In this document: in pieces, positions 1-14,473 of the stretch
Layout of the letters: each line of letters opens with the position of its first letter
How positions within the stretch are numbered: the stretch's first letter is position 1
Assembly: GCA_009731375.1 (NCBI GenBank)
Contig: BJOX01000024.1
Coordinates: forward strand, 1,420,722-1,484,721
Length of the DNA stretch: 64,000 nt
Direction: 5' to 3'
From: Paulinella micropora
Taxonomy: Eukaryota; Cercozoa; Imbricatea; Euglyphida
Notes under the pieces: model-generated
The model's input: the letters and a program-made list of their open reading frames with translations, nothing else
Databases searched by the model: none
What the model was told of the DNA's origin: nothing
Made by a program: the position numbers and the translations under genes

Positions 1-53
1 CTGGAACATCACTCCTCCATAGTAAGGAGACATGATCCCGTTGNNNNNNNNNN

Positions 54-360
54 TCGCTATGGTGGTCAAGAGGGGGCAAGGGTTTCTGTAAAGATGAAAC
101 CGCAGGGTTCGGCATCTCATCGGTGCGTGAGCGACGAGGTGCTTCACGCAAGGCTTCTGGAGGTAGGTGAACTACTGGTCCTGTGAAGTTCGTCGCGCCT
201 TCAGCTGGCGATGCAAACCCGCTCGTTTGGCTATCGCTATGGAGGTCAAGAGGGGGCAAGGGTTTCTTCAAAGATGAAACCGCAGGGTTCGGCATCTCAT
301 CGGAGCGTATCGGAGGTGAGAGATGATGTGAGCGACGAGGTGCTTCACGCAAGGCTTCTG
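54..360 (-). repeat. Duplicated tail-exon segment in the left arm
   Basis: 54-159 repeats 234-360 (same tail-coding sequence), but the two differ by 21 nt. The inner copy has an in-frame insertion near 303-328 that neither 54-159 nor the right arm contains. The 43 bases before the gap (1-43) are an exact copy of 3225-3267, part of a module 8 exon, and have no business here. The whole first 160 bases therefore look like misplaced contig ends. Confidence 0.7.
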
Positions 361-3300
361 CCGTTCTGGGAGGGGAAGCTTTGTTTGTGGCACTCTTCGG
401 GCTTCTCGACTCAGCTGCGTTTAAGACATCGATAGAAATATTCTGGCTTGTCCGAACGTGCATTTTCTGCCCGCCCTTTAGCTCCAAGCCCTCTGATCTG
501 TAGGCGTAAGTTTCATCTCCCGCAACATCGGAGTCTGGCACGATATCGAACTGCACACACACACACATTCATATTTCAAATGAAGTTAATAAATATAACT
601 AAAATATTTACGCTTTTTTTATAAATACAAACAGCAAATAATGAAACGAATAGCAAGAAATCAAACATAAATAAACAATAAAGTAATGAACGAATCCATT
701 TACTTTTGAAAGTCTGCGCTCTTTAATATCACCTTGTTCCTGTTTTATGCATTGCTTGTTGCAAGTTTGGAAAGAAAACTAAAAACATGAAATCAGGTCA
801 AGTACCTGAAAGTTTTCAAACACTTCTTCATCCCCGGCGTCGCTAAGTCCCGACAATGCGGACTGAACATTGCTGGCGCCTTTGTTTGACTTGTGTGGGC
901 GAGTACCTATACAGTACAGCAAAGGAAACCTTGTGTGAAAACCAGCAACTCGCGGGATATTCAAAATGTCATACGTGCTTGCTTTGTACATGAATATGTA
1001 TTACTATATTTTGATGCAGCTGGATTTTTCGTTACCAGTCTTATTGTGAGAAACGCCGACAACGGAGGAGCCGTGACCGACTCCAGGGACGCGCGAGCCG
1101 GCAACGCCGACTTGAGTCCCGCCAGTCCTCGTGTTAGCGCTAGTGTGGTCCTTGCTCGAGTACTTGGAGTTGTTCATTTGATCGCGGTAGATCTCGAGCA
1201 GTTTAGGGACGTAGAGCACGAACACAGGGGTGATTGCTCCAAGCAGCAGCGCGACCGACCGCACCATCATCTTGGCTGTGATCGCTCTCTTGTCCAACAT
1301 GAAGTCGACCATGACACCGATGATGCCGACGAACACCGTGTTGTAGAGCAACCAGGCGATCAGCTGCGATTCGTTGAAGACTGTCGGTAGCTTTCTCACG
1401 CGAAAGGCCAGCCAGCTCTGGCCAGACAGAAGGATCACGTAAAGCACGAAGATAAGAGGCACAAACACCTTGCTGATATCGCAAGCATGCACGTAGGTGT
1501 AGAAGTCCTGGCCTTCTGTCTGAATCTGAAGCTTTTGGTAGAAGGGTGGTTCCACGGCAAAGAAGATGATCAGTACGAAAGTAGTGGCTGCCACAAATCC
1601 GCCCACCATCGCTGCCACCCTGGTGTCCTTGAACCGGATCGCTTGGGGAATCTTTTGCTTGGCCTCAAAGATGCGGAAGATGGAGTAGAGCCGGTATGTC
1701 TTGGAAAAGAGGGTACCAAACACCGTGCTGGATGCGATGCAAGGGACCCACCAGCGCAAGGAACAAACCCAGTTGTTGGGTTCGGGCGGAACGGTGAAGA
1801 GCACCGTCCCCACCACAACCACCAAGCATGCCATGATCAGGACCAAGTTGAAAGTCACCGAGGATGCCTTCATCAGTTTGGTGTTGCGGTGCACGATGAC
1901 CGACAGAAACACACTGAGGCAGAACAGGCCCAGCACTGCGACTATTACCCATACCGCGTACTGCGCACCTGGGCTAAGGGACAGGGTGACTGAGTACTCG
2001 CTGCACACTGCGGAGCCATGACCACTCGTGTAGAAGCCAAAGGGACAGGCTAAACATGCAGCACCGCCTGCCTTTGGTGAAATCCACCCTTGGGGACACG
2101 GTACGCACACGCCAATCCCTGCCAGAACACGCACGCATAACACATGCGTTTTCAAAACTGGAACGCACATCTTCTGCCACCAAAATGTACACCATACACT
2201 CATAGTATCAAACAAACACATACAGAGAAAATACAGCTCACGGCATGTAATAACTCTTACAATCAGCTGCTGCTGCGACTGCCTGGTGACCTGTCTCGCT
2301 GATTTCCCCGGGTTCGCACTTTTCGCAACGCTGCATCGGGGTGGAGGTGTCACGGTACGCACCCGGTCCACAAGTTGCACCTTCCTCCAACCCGAGCTGA
2401 TACCGCACCTCGGCCACTGAATCGTACGAAAAGGAGGTAGTAAAGCCCGCATGCGCGCCTTTGATAGAAGCTTCGTCCCATTCCTACAAACCAGCAAATG
2501 TTGGTGTTAAGCTGACTTGTACCGAGAGCAGCAAATCAAATTGCAAGAAGGCACACATATGAAAACAAACAAGTACCACATCATACCAAACTGTGCAGAC
2601 GATTAGGCTGCGAGACAGCAGAGAGTGTGGAGAAAGGACCCTCAAAGCAAGCAGTGGGGTCGGGACGACATCCGTGATCGCCTTGGGCACATGAGGAAGC
2701 GCCGCTAACGGCCATTCCGGATAAAGGTCGGTAGAAACCAGTTGGAAGAAATCATCGTAGGTCCGCGCGTTGATGATAGAGAAGTCCTCAGCCTGTCGCA
2801 AGAAAAATGAAATGGTCTTATCTCACCAAGGAGTATAGAAGAAATGAATTTAACGATAACCATAACAGCAACAATAACAAAAACGGCAACACCAACAACA
2901 ACAACAGCTCATATCCAGAAACAAATGGAGCACGAGGGCGACCTTGTAAACACTTTCTCGCACCAATCGTTCCAAAGTCTCCGTGCGGACCATACCGACA
3001 TCGCATGAGCCATTAGCCACCATCTTGACAGATTCGTCAAAGCTGCCTGAGAACACGATCTTGCTGAAGACTTCCTCCGCTTTCAGCCCTAGTTTGAAGA
3101 ACTCGTACTTCTGTGCCTGGTAGCCGACGAAGGAATCCTGGGAGGGCGGGCAGGCAAGTAACTTGGGCGACATCGCAGCTAAGCCCTCCAGCGTCACGAC
3201 CTCAGTGGCATTCGGGTCCGTGCGCTGGAACATCACTCCTCCATAGTAAGGAGACATGATCCCGTTGAAGATCCGCAGGACCGATGCCAGCACCCGAAGG

Positions 3301-4853
3301 CCGTCCGAGTGTGAATACTCGACAAATGTTCCGGAGTTGGCGAACAAAAAGTCCACCTCCTTCTTCTTGACTGCTTGGTCTGTTTCCGCATGCGAAAGTG
3401 GCACCATTTTGAAGAAGCATTGATAACGGTTGAAATATTCATTGAGCACTCCTTCGAACGTGGGCTGCGTAAATATTAGGGCACACGCATGATGTGCATG
3501 TCTTGGTTGGATCGAGATCAAGATCAACCGACAGATGATGTATAAATAGAAGATAAGATAGCTATGTTATAGATAGAAGAAAATGACAAGTTGACAGGAA
3601 AACAGAAGATAGACATGCGATAGAGGAAGGCAGGGAGAATGAGCAATCCTTTCGAACGGACGAGGGAACACGTTTACCTGCCAGCGTGATACTGCCAGCT
3701 CGAGACTTGCTTCCCACACCACTCCGACCTTGAGAGTCTTATCGTCGAACTTTGCGCATTCTTCGATCGGTTTGTATTTGAGAGTGTCTTTCATCTCGAT
3801 GCAGCTGGTTTCGCCATAAGACCGCGACGTGAAGCCGGGAGGGCACCGTTTGCATTCTACAAGGCCTTGCTTGTCGCCGTAAAATGCTGGAGCACAAGCG
3901 AGGCATTCCAAACCGTCCCGGCCTTCCCGACCAACCGGGCACGCAACACAAGGCTTCAATGGCTGCGAATAGTCGCGCTGAGAACCCGGGGCGCAAACGC
4001 CTGAAACAGGGTCCATGAGGTTTAGTTGGTAGCCAACGTTAAACTCGGCTGAATAGTCTCTGGCACTGGCAGAAACAAATCCTGCATGCAGGCCCTAGCA
4101 AACGAACAAAACCAAAGCATACTTTCGCAAGGCGACACATGCTTGAAACATAAAAACTATTCTCAAAGGATCCATATGCAGCCGAATCCTGATCGTTTCT
4201 GAGACCAATATACTAAATTCGAATTCCCGGGCTTAAAAGCGACTTTCATATCGTATCTACAAAAAACTACGCAGAGCAATTTGCGTGAATTCCAAAAAAA
4301 ATCATATCAACATCAAGATCGAGTCTGGGGCTAGCCACCCTGCAAATATGAGCTCCGAACTCCTCCTCGTTTGGACAAACCATGATTTATTCCGACAGGG
4401 GTGTGGAAATGGTGGGTGGGTGGGGGTGGGTGGGGGTGGGGTACACAATTTTCATTTTCCCCCTCCAGAGCACATGTGTACCGTCTGAGAAGCAGCGTCG
4501 AAATCCCGCATTCCCAAGAGCGGAATGATCGCGTTACTTGACACGTCCTCAGGGACGCCATTCATGACTGTAAACGCCCACTCCGAGTACAGAGCTGAAG
4601 ATGACTGCAGGGTGAAGCCGCTGTGGAATCGCTCGTTGATGATGGTAAAGGTGCCTGGCGGGTATATTCCGTTGTTGATCAGGATGCGAATGGAATACGT
4701 GCGCGCAAACCTGCAAACACACCATATCTGCGTGATGCAAAGTCTTTCAGAGTGTGCGAATGCCTGGTGCCTGCGCAGCTGTACGCGAGACAGTGTGAGG
4801 GAATGTGTGAGTGACTCTGCGAAATAGATGACCACAACAGAATGGACAATTCA

Positions 4854-4885
<32 letters not shown>

Positions 4886-6348
4886 TGTGTGTGTGTGTAT
4901 GTGTGTGTAGGTATGTTTGTGTATTGTGCACAGCGGGAAAAAAATATACCCGATGTCGCATGCACCGCTCGCCACCATGTGCACCGACTCGGTGTGACCT
5001 CCCGAGAACATGATTCGCCCAACCACCTCGTTCACGTCGATGCCCTGCTTGAAAAACTCGTAACGTTGCACATTCCAGCCCGCAAACGACTCTTTGTCTG
5101 TAGGGCACACCGTCAGGTTCCGCTCCTTGGTGATCTGCGACAGGTTTTTAATATCGGTGTGCTTGTCGGTCAAGCGAAATATGACGCCGCCTTGTCGCTT
5201 GTAGGCGCGCCCGTCGTAGTAGCGCACTACTGAGGCGATAACCTTGGCTTGGTATCGTTGATTGTACTGCGCGTACACGCCCGAGTCCGTGAACGCAAAC
5301 TGCACTGAGCCATTCTTGACAGCGACCGCCAGCTCTTCGAGCCGCATGGACTTCATCTGGAAGAAGCACTTGAAGCGGTTCATGTACGTGTTCAGCGTTT
5401 CTTCGAAGGTTGGGGACCAGCGGTTGATCGTAAAGTTCGCTGAGACCTCTGCCTGCTGCACACCGACCGTCAGAGTGTTCTTGACGTAGTTCGAGCATCC
5501 AACGATCGGGTCGTAAAGCAGCCGATCTTGCTCCGGCAGACACTGCCGCTCTCCGAAGTTGTAGGTCACCTGTCCCTCTGGACAGCGCTGGCACTCGGTC
5601 TGGCCTGTCAAAGCGTTGGCAAAGCCAGGAGAGCACGGGCGGCAGGCGCCGATTCCGCTCACGCTGTAGCGACCAGCATCGCAGTCCTTGCAGGGCTTCA
5701 GCGGCTTTGTGTTGTCGCGCTCGCGTCCGGGTGCGCAAACATGGGTCTCGTTGTTCATCAGATCCAGGTCGAAGTAAACATTCTCCTCCACAGCGTAGTT
5801 CCTGGGAGGGACAAAGCCTGCATGCAGGCCCTGTGCACAGTTACACCAACACGCATGTATGCTTACATGTCTTTGTGCAGCCGCATTTTCTGTCTGCTGC
5901 ATGTTGCATAATTCGTTACATCCGTCCTTAGCACATCAACAAAATATGTGAACATAGTCGCGGATATACCGTCATGGAAGCAGCGTCGAACTCCCGCATT
6001 CCAAAGAGCGGAATGATCGCGTTATTTGACACGTCCTCAGGGACGCCATTCATGACTGTAAACGCCCACTCCGAGTACAGAGCTGAAGATGACTCCAGGA
6101 TGAAGCCGCTGTGGAATCGCTCATTGATGATGGTAAAGGTGCCTGGCGGGTATATTCCGTTGTTGATCAGGATGCGAATGGAATACGTGCGCGCAAACCT
6201 GCAAGCACACCATATCTGCATGGTGAAAATGTAAAGTGTTTGCGAGTGTGCGGGTGTTCGCTTCTTTCGCAGCTTTGTGCAAGCAGCGTCTGAGAATGTG
6301 TGAGCGGTTTTGAATGACAGGTGCAATGATCCATCATAGGAGCGATTC

Positions 6349-6390
<42 letters not shown>

Positions 6391-6465
6391 TGGCGTGTGT
6401 GTGTGTGTGTGTGGGTATGTGTGGGTATGTGTGTGTGTGTATGTGTGTGTGCGTGTGTGTGTGCA

Positions 6466-6521
<56 letters not shown>

Positions 6522-9500
6522 GAGTGAGTGTGCGTGCATGGCCGAGCATGTGTCTGTGTGTATGCCTGTGGGTATGCGTGCGTAAGTGTGTGTGCATGGT
6601 GCACAGCGACACAAAACATACCCGATGTCGCATGCACCGCTCGCCACCATGTGCACCGACTCGGTGTGACCTCCCGAGAACACGATTCGCCCAAACACCT
6701 TGTTCACGTCGATGCCCTGCTTGAAAAACTCGTAACGTTGCACATTCCAGCCCGCAAACGACTCTTTGTCTGTAGGGCACACCGTCAGGTTCCGCTCCAT
6801 GGTGATCTGCGACAGGTTGAAGATATCGGTGTGCTTGTCGGTCAAGCGAAATATGACGCCGCCTTGTCGCTTGTAGGCGCGCCCGTCGTAGTAGCGCACC
6901 ACTGTGGCAATAGCCTTGGCTTGATAACGATACTTGTACTGCGCATACACGCCCGAGTCCGTGAACGCAAACTGCACTGAGCCATTCTTGACGGCGATCG
7001 CCAGCTCTTCAAGCCGCATGGACTTCATCTGGAAGAAGCACTTGAAGCGGTTCATGTACGCGTTCAGCGTTCCTTCGAAGGTTGGGGACCAGCGGTTGAT
7101 CGTAAAGTTCGCTGAGACCTCTACCTGCTGCACACCGACTGTCAGAGTGTCGTTGACGTAGTTCGAGCATCCAACGATCGGGTCGTAAAGCAGCCGATCT
7201 CCTTCCGGCAGACACTGCCGCTCTCCGAAGTTGTAGGTCACCTCTCCCTCCGGACAGCGCTGGCACTCGGTCTGGCCTGTCAAAGCGTTGGCAAAGCCAG
7301 GAGAGCACGGGCGGCAGGCGCCGATTCCGTCAAAGCTGTAGCGACCAGCATCGCAGTCCTTGCAGGGCTTCAGCGGCTTTGTGTTGTCGCGCTCGCGTCC
7401 GGGTGCGCAAACATGGGTCTCGTTGTTCATCAGATCCAGGTCGTAGTAAACATTCTCCTCCGCAGCGTAGTCCCTGGGAGGGACAAAACCTGCATGCAGG
7501 CCCTGTGCACAGTTACACCAACACGCATGCATTTTTACTTGGCAACGTACAGCCGCATTTTCTGTCTGCTGCATGTTGCATATTCGATACAAGCCTGCTT
7601 AGTACAATCAACAAAATCATGGATATAGTATTACCGTCTCGGCAGCAGCGTCGAACTCCCGCATTCCCAAGAGCGGAATGATCGCGTTGCTTGACACGTC
7701 CTCGGGAACGCCATTCATGACTGTAAACGCCCACTCCGAGTACAGAACTGAAGATGACTGCAGGTTGAAGCCGCTGTGGAATCGCTCATTGATGATGGTA
7801 AAGGTGCCTGCCGGGTATATTCCGTTGTTGATCAGGATGCGAATGGAATACGTGCGCGCAAACCTGCAAGCACATAGTGTCTGTGTGTAGAAAATGTAAA
7901 GTGTTTGGGACAGTGCGGCTTGTCCGCTGATTACGCAGTACATGTAAATGTGTGGCTCTGAAAATAAATGACCAGCAAGCACGGAGCGATGAAGCGCTGT
8001 GCATTTGTTTGTGTATGTGTGTGTGTGTGTGTGTGTGCTATCTGTCTCTGTGTTTTGCTGAGCACGTATCACACGGGATGCAGCAGACGCAGTGCACACA
8101 GAGAGAAAAAAATATACCCGATGTCGCATGCACCGCTCGCCACCATGTGCACCGACTCGGTGTGACCTCCCGAGAACACGATTCGCCCAAACACCTCGTT
8201 CACGTCGATGCCCTGCTTGAAAAACTCGTAACGTTGCACATTCCAGCCCGCAAACGACTCTTTGTCTGTAGGGCACACCGTCAGGTTCCGCTCCATGGTG
8301 ATCTGCGACAGGTTTTTAATATCGGTGTGCTTGTCGGTCAAGCGAAATATGACGCCGCCTTGTCGCTTGTAGGCGCGCCCGTCGTAGTAGCGCACCACTG
8401 TAGCAATAGCCTTGGCTTGATAACGATACTTGTACTGCGCATACACGCCCGAGTCCGTGAACGCAAACTGCACTGAGCCATTCTTGACGGCGACCGCCAG
8501 CTCTTCGAGCCGCATGGACTTCATTTGGAAGAAGCACTTGAAGCGGTTCATGTACGCGTTCAGCGTTTCTTCGAAGGTTGGGGACCAGCGGTTGATCGTA
8601 AAGTTCGCTGAGACCTCTACCTGCTGCACACCGACCGTCAGAGTGTTGTTGGTATAGTTCGAGCATCCCACGATCGGGTCGTAAAGCAGCCGATCTCCTT
8701 CCGACTGGCACTGCCGCTCTCCGAAGTTGTAGGTCAGCTGTCCTTCCGGACAGCGCTGGCACTTGGTCTGGCCTATCAAAGCGTTGGCATAGCCAGGAGA
8801 GCACGGGCGGCAGGCGCCGATTCCGTTCACACTGTAGCGACCAGCATCGCAGTCCTTGCAGGGCTTCAGCGGCTTCGTGTTGTCGCGCTCGCGTCCGGGT
8901 GCGCAAACATGGGTCTCACTGTTCATCAGATCCAGGTCGTAGTAAACATTCTCCTCCACAGCGTAGTTCCTGGGAGGGACAAAGCCTGCATGCAAGCCCT
9001 GTGCACAGTTACACCAACGCGATGAACTATGATTACGTACTCGATACAATCCTGTTTTCTCTGTCTGTGCATATTAAGCATTAAACATATTGTAAGTACC
9101 GAAAGACACTTGTAAGTGTAAAAATTGAGTATGTTCTCTATACAACGCAAGTAATACAAATACGTTTACGCCAGTCAAAAAGTACAACACATTTTTTTTC
9201 TTCCTGTTTTTTGGTGTTGTTGTTGTTGTTGTTGTTGTTGCTTGTTTATTTGTTTTGTTTTGCTTTGAGTGTGTGTGTGTGTATGTGTCCTAATACAGGT
9301 TTTGGGTCATTCTGCACAATAAAGAATTAGAATCTGGGCTCACTGTCAATCATAATATAAATGTTCATTATTTATCGATGTATTAAGATTATTTCTGCAT
9401 ATTTTTCATATATTTTCTGAAGTATGAGTCTGTGCCTTGTAGACTACTACCCGGTAAGTCTGTTTTGTATGTCTTCTGTATAGTGCATGATTCGTTACAT

Positions 9501-11747
9501 GCCTGCTTAGCAAATTCCAAGGATTGGTCAACACAGGCGTGGATATACCGTCTTGGAAGCAGCGTCGAACTCCCGCATTCCCAAGAGCGGAATGATCGCG
9601 TTGCTTGACACGTCCTCGGGAACGCCATTCATGACTGTAAACGCCCACTCCGAGTACAGGGCTGAAGATGACTGGAGGTTGAAGCCGCTGTGGGTCTGTT
9701 CATTGATGATGGTAAAGGTGCCCGGCGGGTATATTCCGTTGTTGATCAGGATGCGAATGGAATACGTGCGCGCAAACCTGCAAGCACACCGAGTCTTCGT
9801 GTTGGGGTGCTTTGGAGTATGCGTGTCCGATACTTGCGTAGCTGTGCGCGACCAGCCATGATGTGTATGGATGTGATTAGTTGTAAATCTGTGTGTATGC
9901 CTGTGAGTATGCGTGTGTGTTGGTGTGTTGTGCACAGAGAAAAGATATACCCGATGTCGCATGCACCGCTTGCCACCATGTGCACCGACTCGGTGTGACC
10001 TCCCGAGAACATGATTCGCCCAAACACCTCGTTCACGTCGATGCCCTGCTTGAAAAACTCGTAACGTTGCACATTCCAGCCCGCAAACGACTCTTTGTCT
10101 GTAGGGCACACCGTCAGGTTCCGCTCCTTGGTGATCTGCGACAGGTTGAAGATGTCGATGTGCTTGTTGGTCAAGCGAAACATGACGCCGCCTTGTCGCT
10201 TGTAGGCGCGCCCGTCGTAGTAGCGCACCACTGTGGCGATAGCCTTGGCTTGATAACGATACTTGTACTGCGCATACACGCCCGAGTCCGTGAACGCAAA
10301 CTGCACTGAGCCATTCTTGACGGCGACCGCCAGCTCTTCGAGCCGCATGGACTTCATCTGGAAGAAGCACTTGAAGCGGTTCATGTACGCGTTCAGCGTT
10401 TCTTCGAAGGTTGGGGACCAGCGGTTGATCGTATAGTTCGCTGAGACCTCTGCCTGCTGCACACCGACTGTCAGAGTGTCGTTGACGTAGTTCGAGCATC
10501 CCACGATCGGGTCGTAAAGCAGCCGATCTCCTTCCGGCAGACACTGCCGCTCTCCGAAGTTGTAGGTCACCTCTCCCTCCGGACAGCGCTGGCACTCGGT
10601 CTGGCCTGTCAACGCGTTGGCAAAGTTAGGAGAGCACGGGCGGCAGGCGCCGATTCCGTCAAAGCTGTAGCGACCAGCATCGCAGTCCTTGCAGGGCTTC
10701 AGCGGCTTTGTGTTGTCACGCTCGCGTCCGGGTTCGCAAACATGGGTCTCACTGTTCATCAGATCCAGGTCGTAGTAAACATTCTCCTCCCCAGCGTAGT
10801 TCCTGGGAGGGACAAAGCCTGCATGCAGGCCCTGTGCACAGTTATGTTGCATAAGTGTAGATGTTCATACAGAATGCATCGCATTGCAAATAGGCAAGCA
10901 CAGTCATGGATATACCGTCTTGGAAGCAGCGTCGAACTCCCGCATTCCCAAGAGCGGAATGATCGCGTTACTTGACACGTCCTCAGGGACGCCATGCATG
11001 ACTGTAAACGCCCACTCCGAGTACAGAGCTGAAGATGACTGGAGGTTGAAGCCGCTGTGGAACTGTTCATTGATGATGGTAAAGGTGCCTGCCGGGTATA
11101 TTCCGTTATTGATCAGGTTGCGAATGGAATACGTGCGCGCAAACCTGCAAACACACCATATCTGCGTGTTGAAACTGTAAAGCGCTCAGGTATTTGTGTG
11201 TCTCTGAACACAAGTAACAAGCGATGAATTGAGCGATTCGTAAGTGTGTGTGTGTATTGGCGTGGCGTGTGTATGTGGGTGGGTGGGGAGGAAGGGCNNN
11301 NNNNNNNATGGGTGTGTTTGTGTGTGTGTCTGCGTGCATGGCCGAGCATGTGTCACACAGCTAGCAGCAGTCGAGTACACACAGAGAAAAGATATACCCC
11401 ATGTCACATGCACCGCTCGCCACCATGTGCACCGACTCGGTGTGACCTCCCGAGAACACGATTCGTCCAAACACCTTGTTCACGTCGATGCCCTGCTTGA
11501 AAAACTCGTAACGCTGCACATTCCAGCCCGCAAACGACTCTTTGTCTGTAGGGCACACCGTCAGGTTCCGCTCCATGGTGATCTGCGACAGGTTGAAGAT
11601 ATCGGTGTGCTTGTCGGTCAAGCGAAATATGACGCCGNNNNNNNNNNATATATATATATATATATATATTGGCGTGTGTGTGTGTGTGTGTGTGTGGGTA
11701 TGTGTGGGTATGTGTGTGTGTGTATGTGTGTGTGCGTGTGTGTGTGC

Positions 11748-11806
<59 letters not shown>

Positions 11807-14432
11807 GAGTGAGTGTGCGTGCATGGCCGAGCATGTGTCTGTGTATGCCTGTGGGTATGCGTGCGTAAGTGTGTGTGCATGGTGCACAGCGACACAAAAC
11901 ATACCCGATGTCGCATGCACCGCTCGCCACCATGTGCACCGACTCGGTGTGACCTCCCGAGAACACGATTCGCCCAAACACCTTGTTCACGTCGATGCCC
12001 TGCTTGAAGAACTCGTAACGTTGCACATTCCAGCCCGCAAACGACTCTTTGTCTGTAGGGCACACCGTCAGGTTCCGCTCCATGGTGATCTGCGACAGGT
12101 TGAAGATATCGGTGTGCTTGTCGGTCAAGCGAAATATGACGCCGCCTTGTTGCTTGTAGGCGCGCCCGTCGTAGTAGCGCACCACTGTGGCAATAGCCTT
12201 GGCTTGATAACGATACTTGTACTGCGCATACACGCCCGAGTCCGTGAACGCAAACTGCACTGAGCCATTCTTGACGGCGATCGCCAGCTCTTCAAGCCGC
12301 ATGGACTTCATCTGGAAGAAGCACTTGAAGCGGTTCATGTACGCGTTCAGCGTTCCTTCGAAGGTTGGGGACCAGCGGTTGATCGTAAAGTTCGCTGAGA
12401 CCTCTACCTGCTGCACACCGACTGTCAGAGTGTCGTTGACGTAGTTCGAGCATCCAACGATCGGGTCGTAAAGCAGCCGATCTCCTTCCGGCAGACACTG
12501 CCGCTCTCCGAAGTTGTAGGTCACCTCTCCCTCCGGACAGCGCTGGCACTCGGTCTGGCCTGTCAAAGCGTTGGCAAAGCCAGGAGAGCACGGGCGGCAG
12601 GCGCCGATTCCGTCAAAGCTGTAGCGACCAGCATCACACTCCTTGCAGGGCTTCAGCGGCTTTGTGTTGTCTCTCTCCCATCCAGGTTTGCAGGCGCTTG
12701 TAGCTGGATTCATGAGGTTCAATTGAAAGATGACGTTTTGTGACTTTGAGAAGTCGAAAGTGGTTTGGAAGCCCAGGTGCTTTCCCGCAATCGCTGCTAT
12801 GTCGTCGTCAAAAACGTGCAGAAGGGGGATCAGGATAAGCTTCGAGATTTCTTCCGGTACACCAGGCATGACTGCCAAGGGCCATTCGCTGTACAACGGC
12901 GTGGATACTTTGAGATGGAAGTTGCTGTAGTTCTGTTCATTGATGATGGCAAAGTCGCTCGGTGTGTAGGTATTATTACGGCTCATTTCTTCCAAGGTGT
13001 TGGTGCTGGCCATGCCCACGTCACATTCGCCATCCATCACCATGCGCACTGATTCTTCGTGGCTGTTTGAGAACTTGATGGTTTTGAACACGCTTTTGAG
13101 ATCGATCTCTTGGTTGAAGAAGCTAAACCATTGGATCTGGTAGCCCGTGAAAGAGTCTGCATTCACGGCGCAGAGCGTCAGGTCGCCATTTGCGCTGGCA
13201 CTTGCGACCTCCTGCAGCGTCGTGAAGGTGTGATTCTTCGTACCACTTTTCTTGCGAAAGGTGACGCCACCCATCCGAGCAGTAACGGAGCCTTGGTAGT
13301 AACGCAGAACGGCGGCAATCGCCTCCATGTGGTAGCGGTACTTCATGATGTTATATAAGCCAGGATCCAGGAAACCAAAGTGAATGGTCCTGTTCTCTAC
13401 GGCTTTCGTAAAGTTGCCCCAGTTCAACACCTCCATACGAGTGTAGCAGTCGTATCGATTCATGAACTTGTTGAGCGCATCTTCAAAGGTCGGCGCCCAC
13501 TGCGCACGAACAGCGGCTGCATCCAACGTCTGCAGGACTCCGAAAACCAGCGTCTTGTTCGGGTAGTCAGCGCATGCCTCGACTTTCTCGTACGCAACCT
13601 CCTCGTGTGGCACACATACAAGAGATCCATCTTGGAAGGTTGAGTAGCCCTGAGCGCAGCGCAGGCACGAGGTGGCTCCCGGTTTACTGTTGTAATACCT
13701 AAACGCACACACGAGCGCACACGCGCAAACTGTAGCCAACATTTTGCCCCTGATTCTGCCACACAAAATCACAGAATATGGGCTCACAAGACAAGGCACA
13801 AAAAACGACGTGTGCAGTCACAAGTGAGGAGGTAGAATTCAAGGCAACAGAGACGAACCTTGGTGGGCACAGGAGGCACGGAGTGTCGCCCTTGGGCGAG
13901 TAAGAGCCGGCAGGACACGGGTCGCACAGATGAAGGCCTGTTTTGCCTCGCTGATAACCTGCGGGACAGCGCCCGTCACCGTAAAAGTCCAATTGGTACT
14001 CCATCAAAGCGACCTGCAGCAACAAGCAGTCCACGTTCGTGCCTTCGCTCAAGCTCGCTTGCATGCATGTATTGAGTAAGGACCTCTGTGTAATCCTCAG
14101 GAAAATCGAAGCCTGCATGATGGCCTGCGTAAAGCAACAGAAAGAGACCAGTAAGTACTACCTCAAGAAGAAAAAGAGAAAGAATAAAACGTAGGAAAAT
14201 TCCAGGAAGGAAGAAAAAAACACAGTTAAGACATGCATTCACTGATTTATAGCATGGATGTCCTCTCTAATCTCTTATTGTTGATGTCGCTTCTGCTATC
14301 CGGGTGTGTGCGTCCTGACCGGTAGTAGCGGCAGTGGAGTGTTCATCCATACCGATCAGACCCGCTTGGATCCGAGAAGCCAACTCATCAGAAAGGTGCG
14401 GCAACGCAATCACACCCCACTGCAAGGCAATG

Positions 14433-14473
<41 letters not shown>

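Noticed and set aside
1-43. A separate receptor exon at the window start
   Set aside because: It is an exact 43-base copy of 3225-3267 ending at a gap, best explained as a stray contig end.
1487-1993. 168-codon frame antisense to the 7TM exon (mirrored at 33285-33791)
   Set aside because: It is a shadow of a well-supported coding exon with no start context or family signature, and exists in both arms only because the exon does.
6314-6585. Long frames of repeated Ser-Leu, His-Thr, Cys-Val or Arg-Glu (also at 11618-11977, 18528-19572, 57068-57862 and elsewhere)
   Set aside because: They are translations of (CT)n, (CA)n and (GA)n microsatellites and of N runs in introns, and have no gene character.
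8316-8906. 196-codon Arg-rich frames overlapping exon B in several modules
   Set aside because: Out-of-frame readings of the binding-module exons. The in-frame reading has conserved Cys spacing and matching intron phases.
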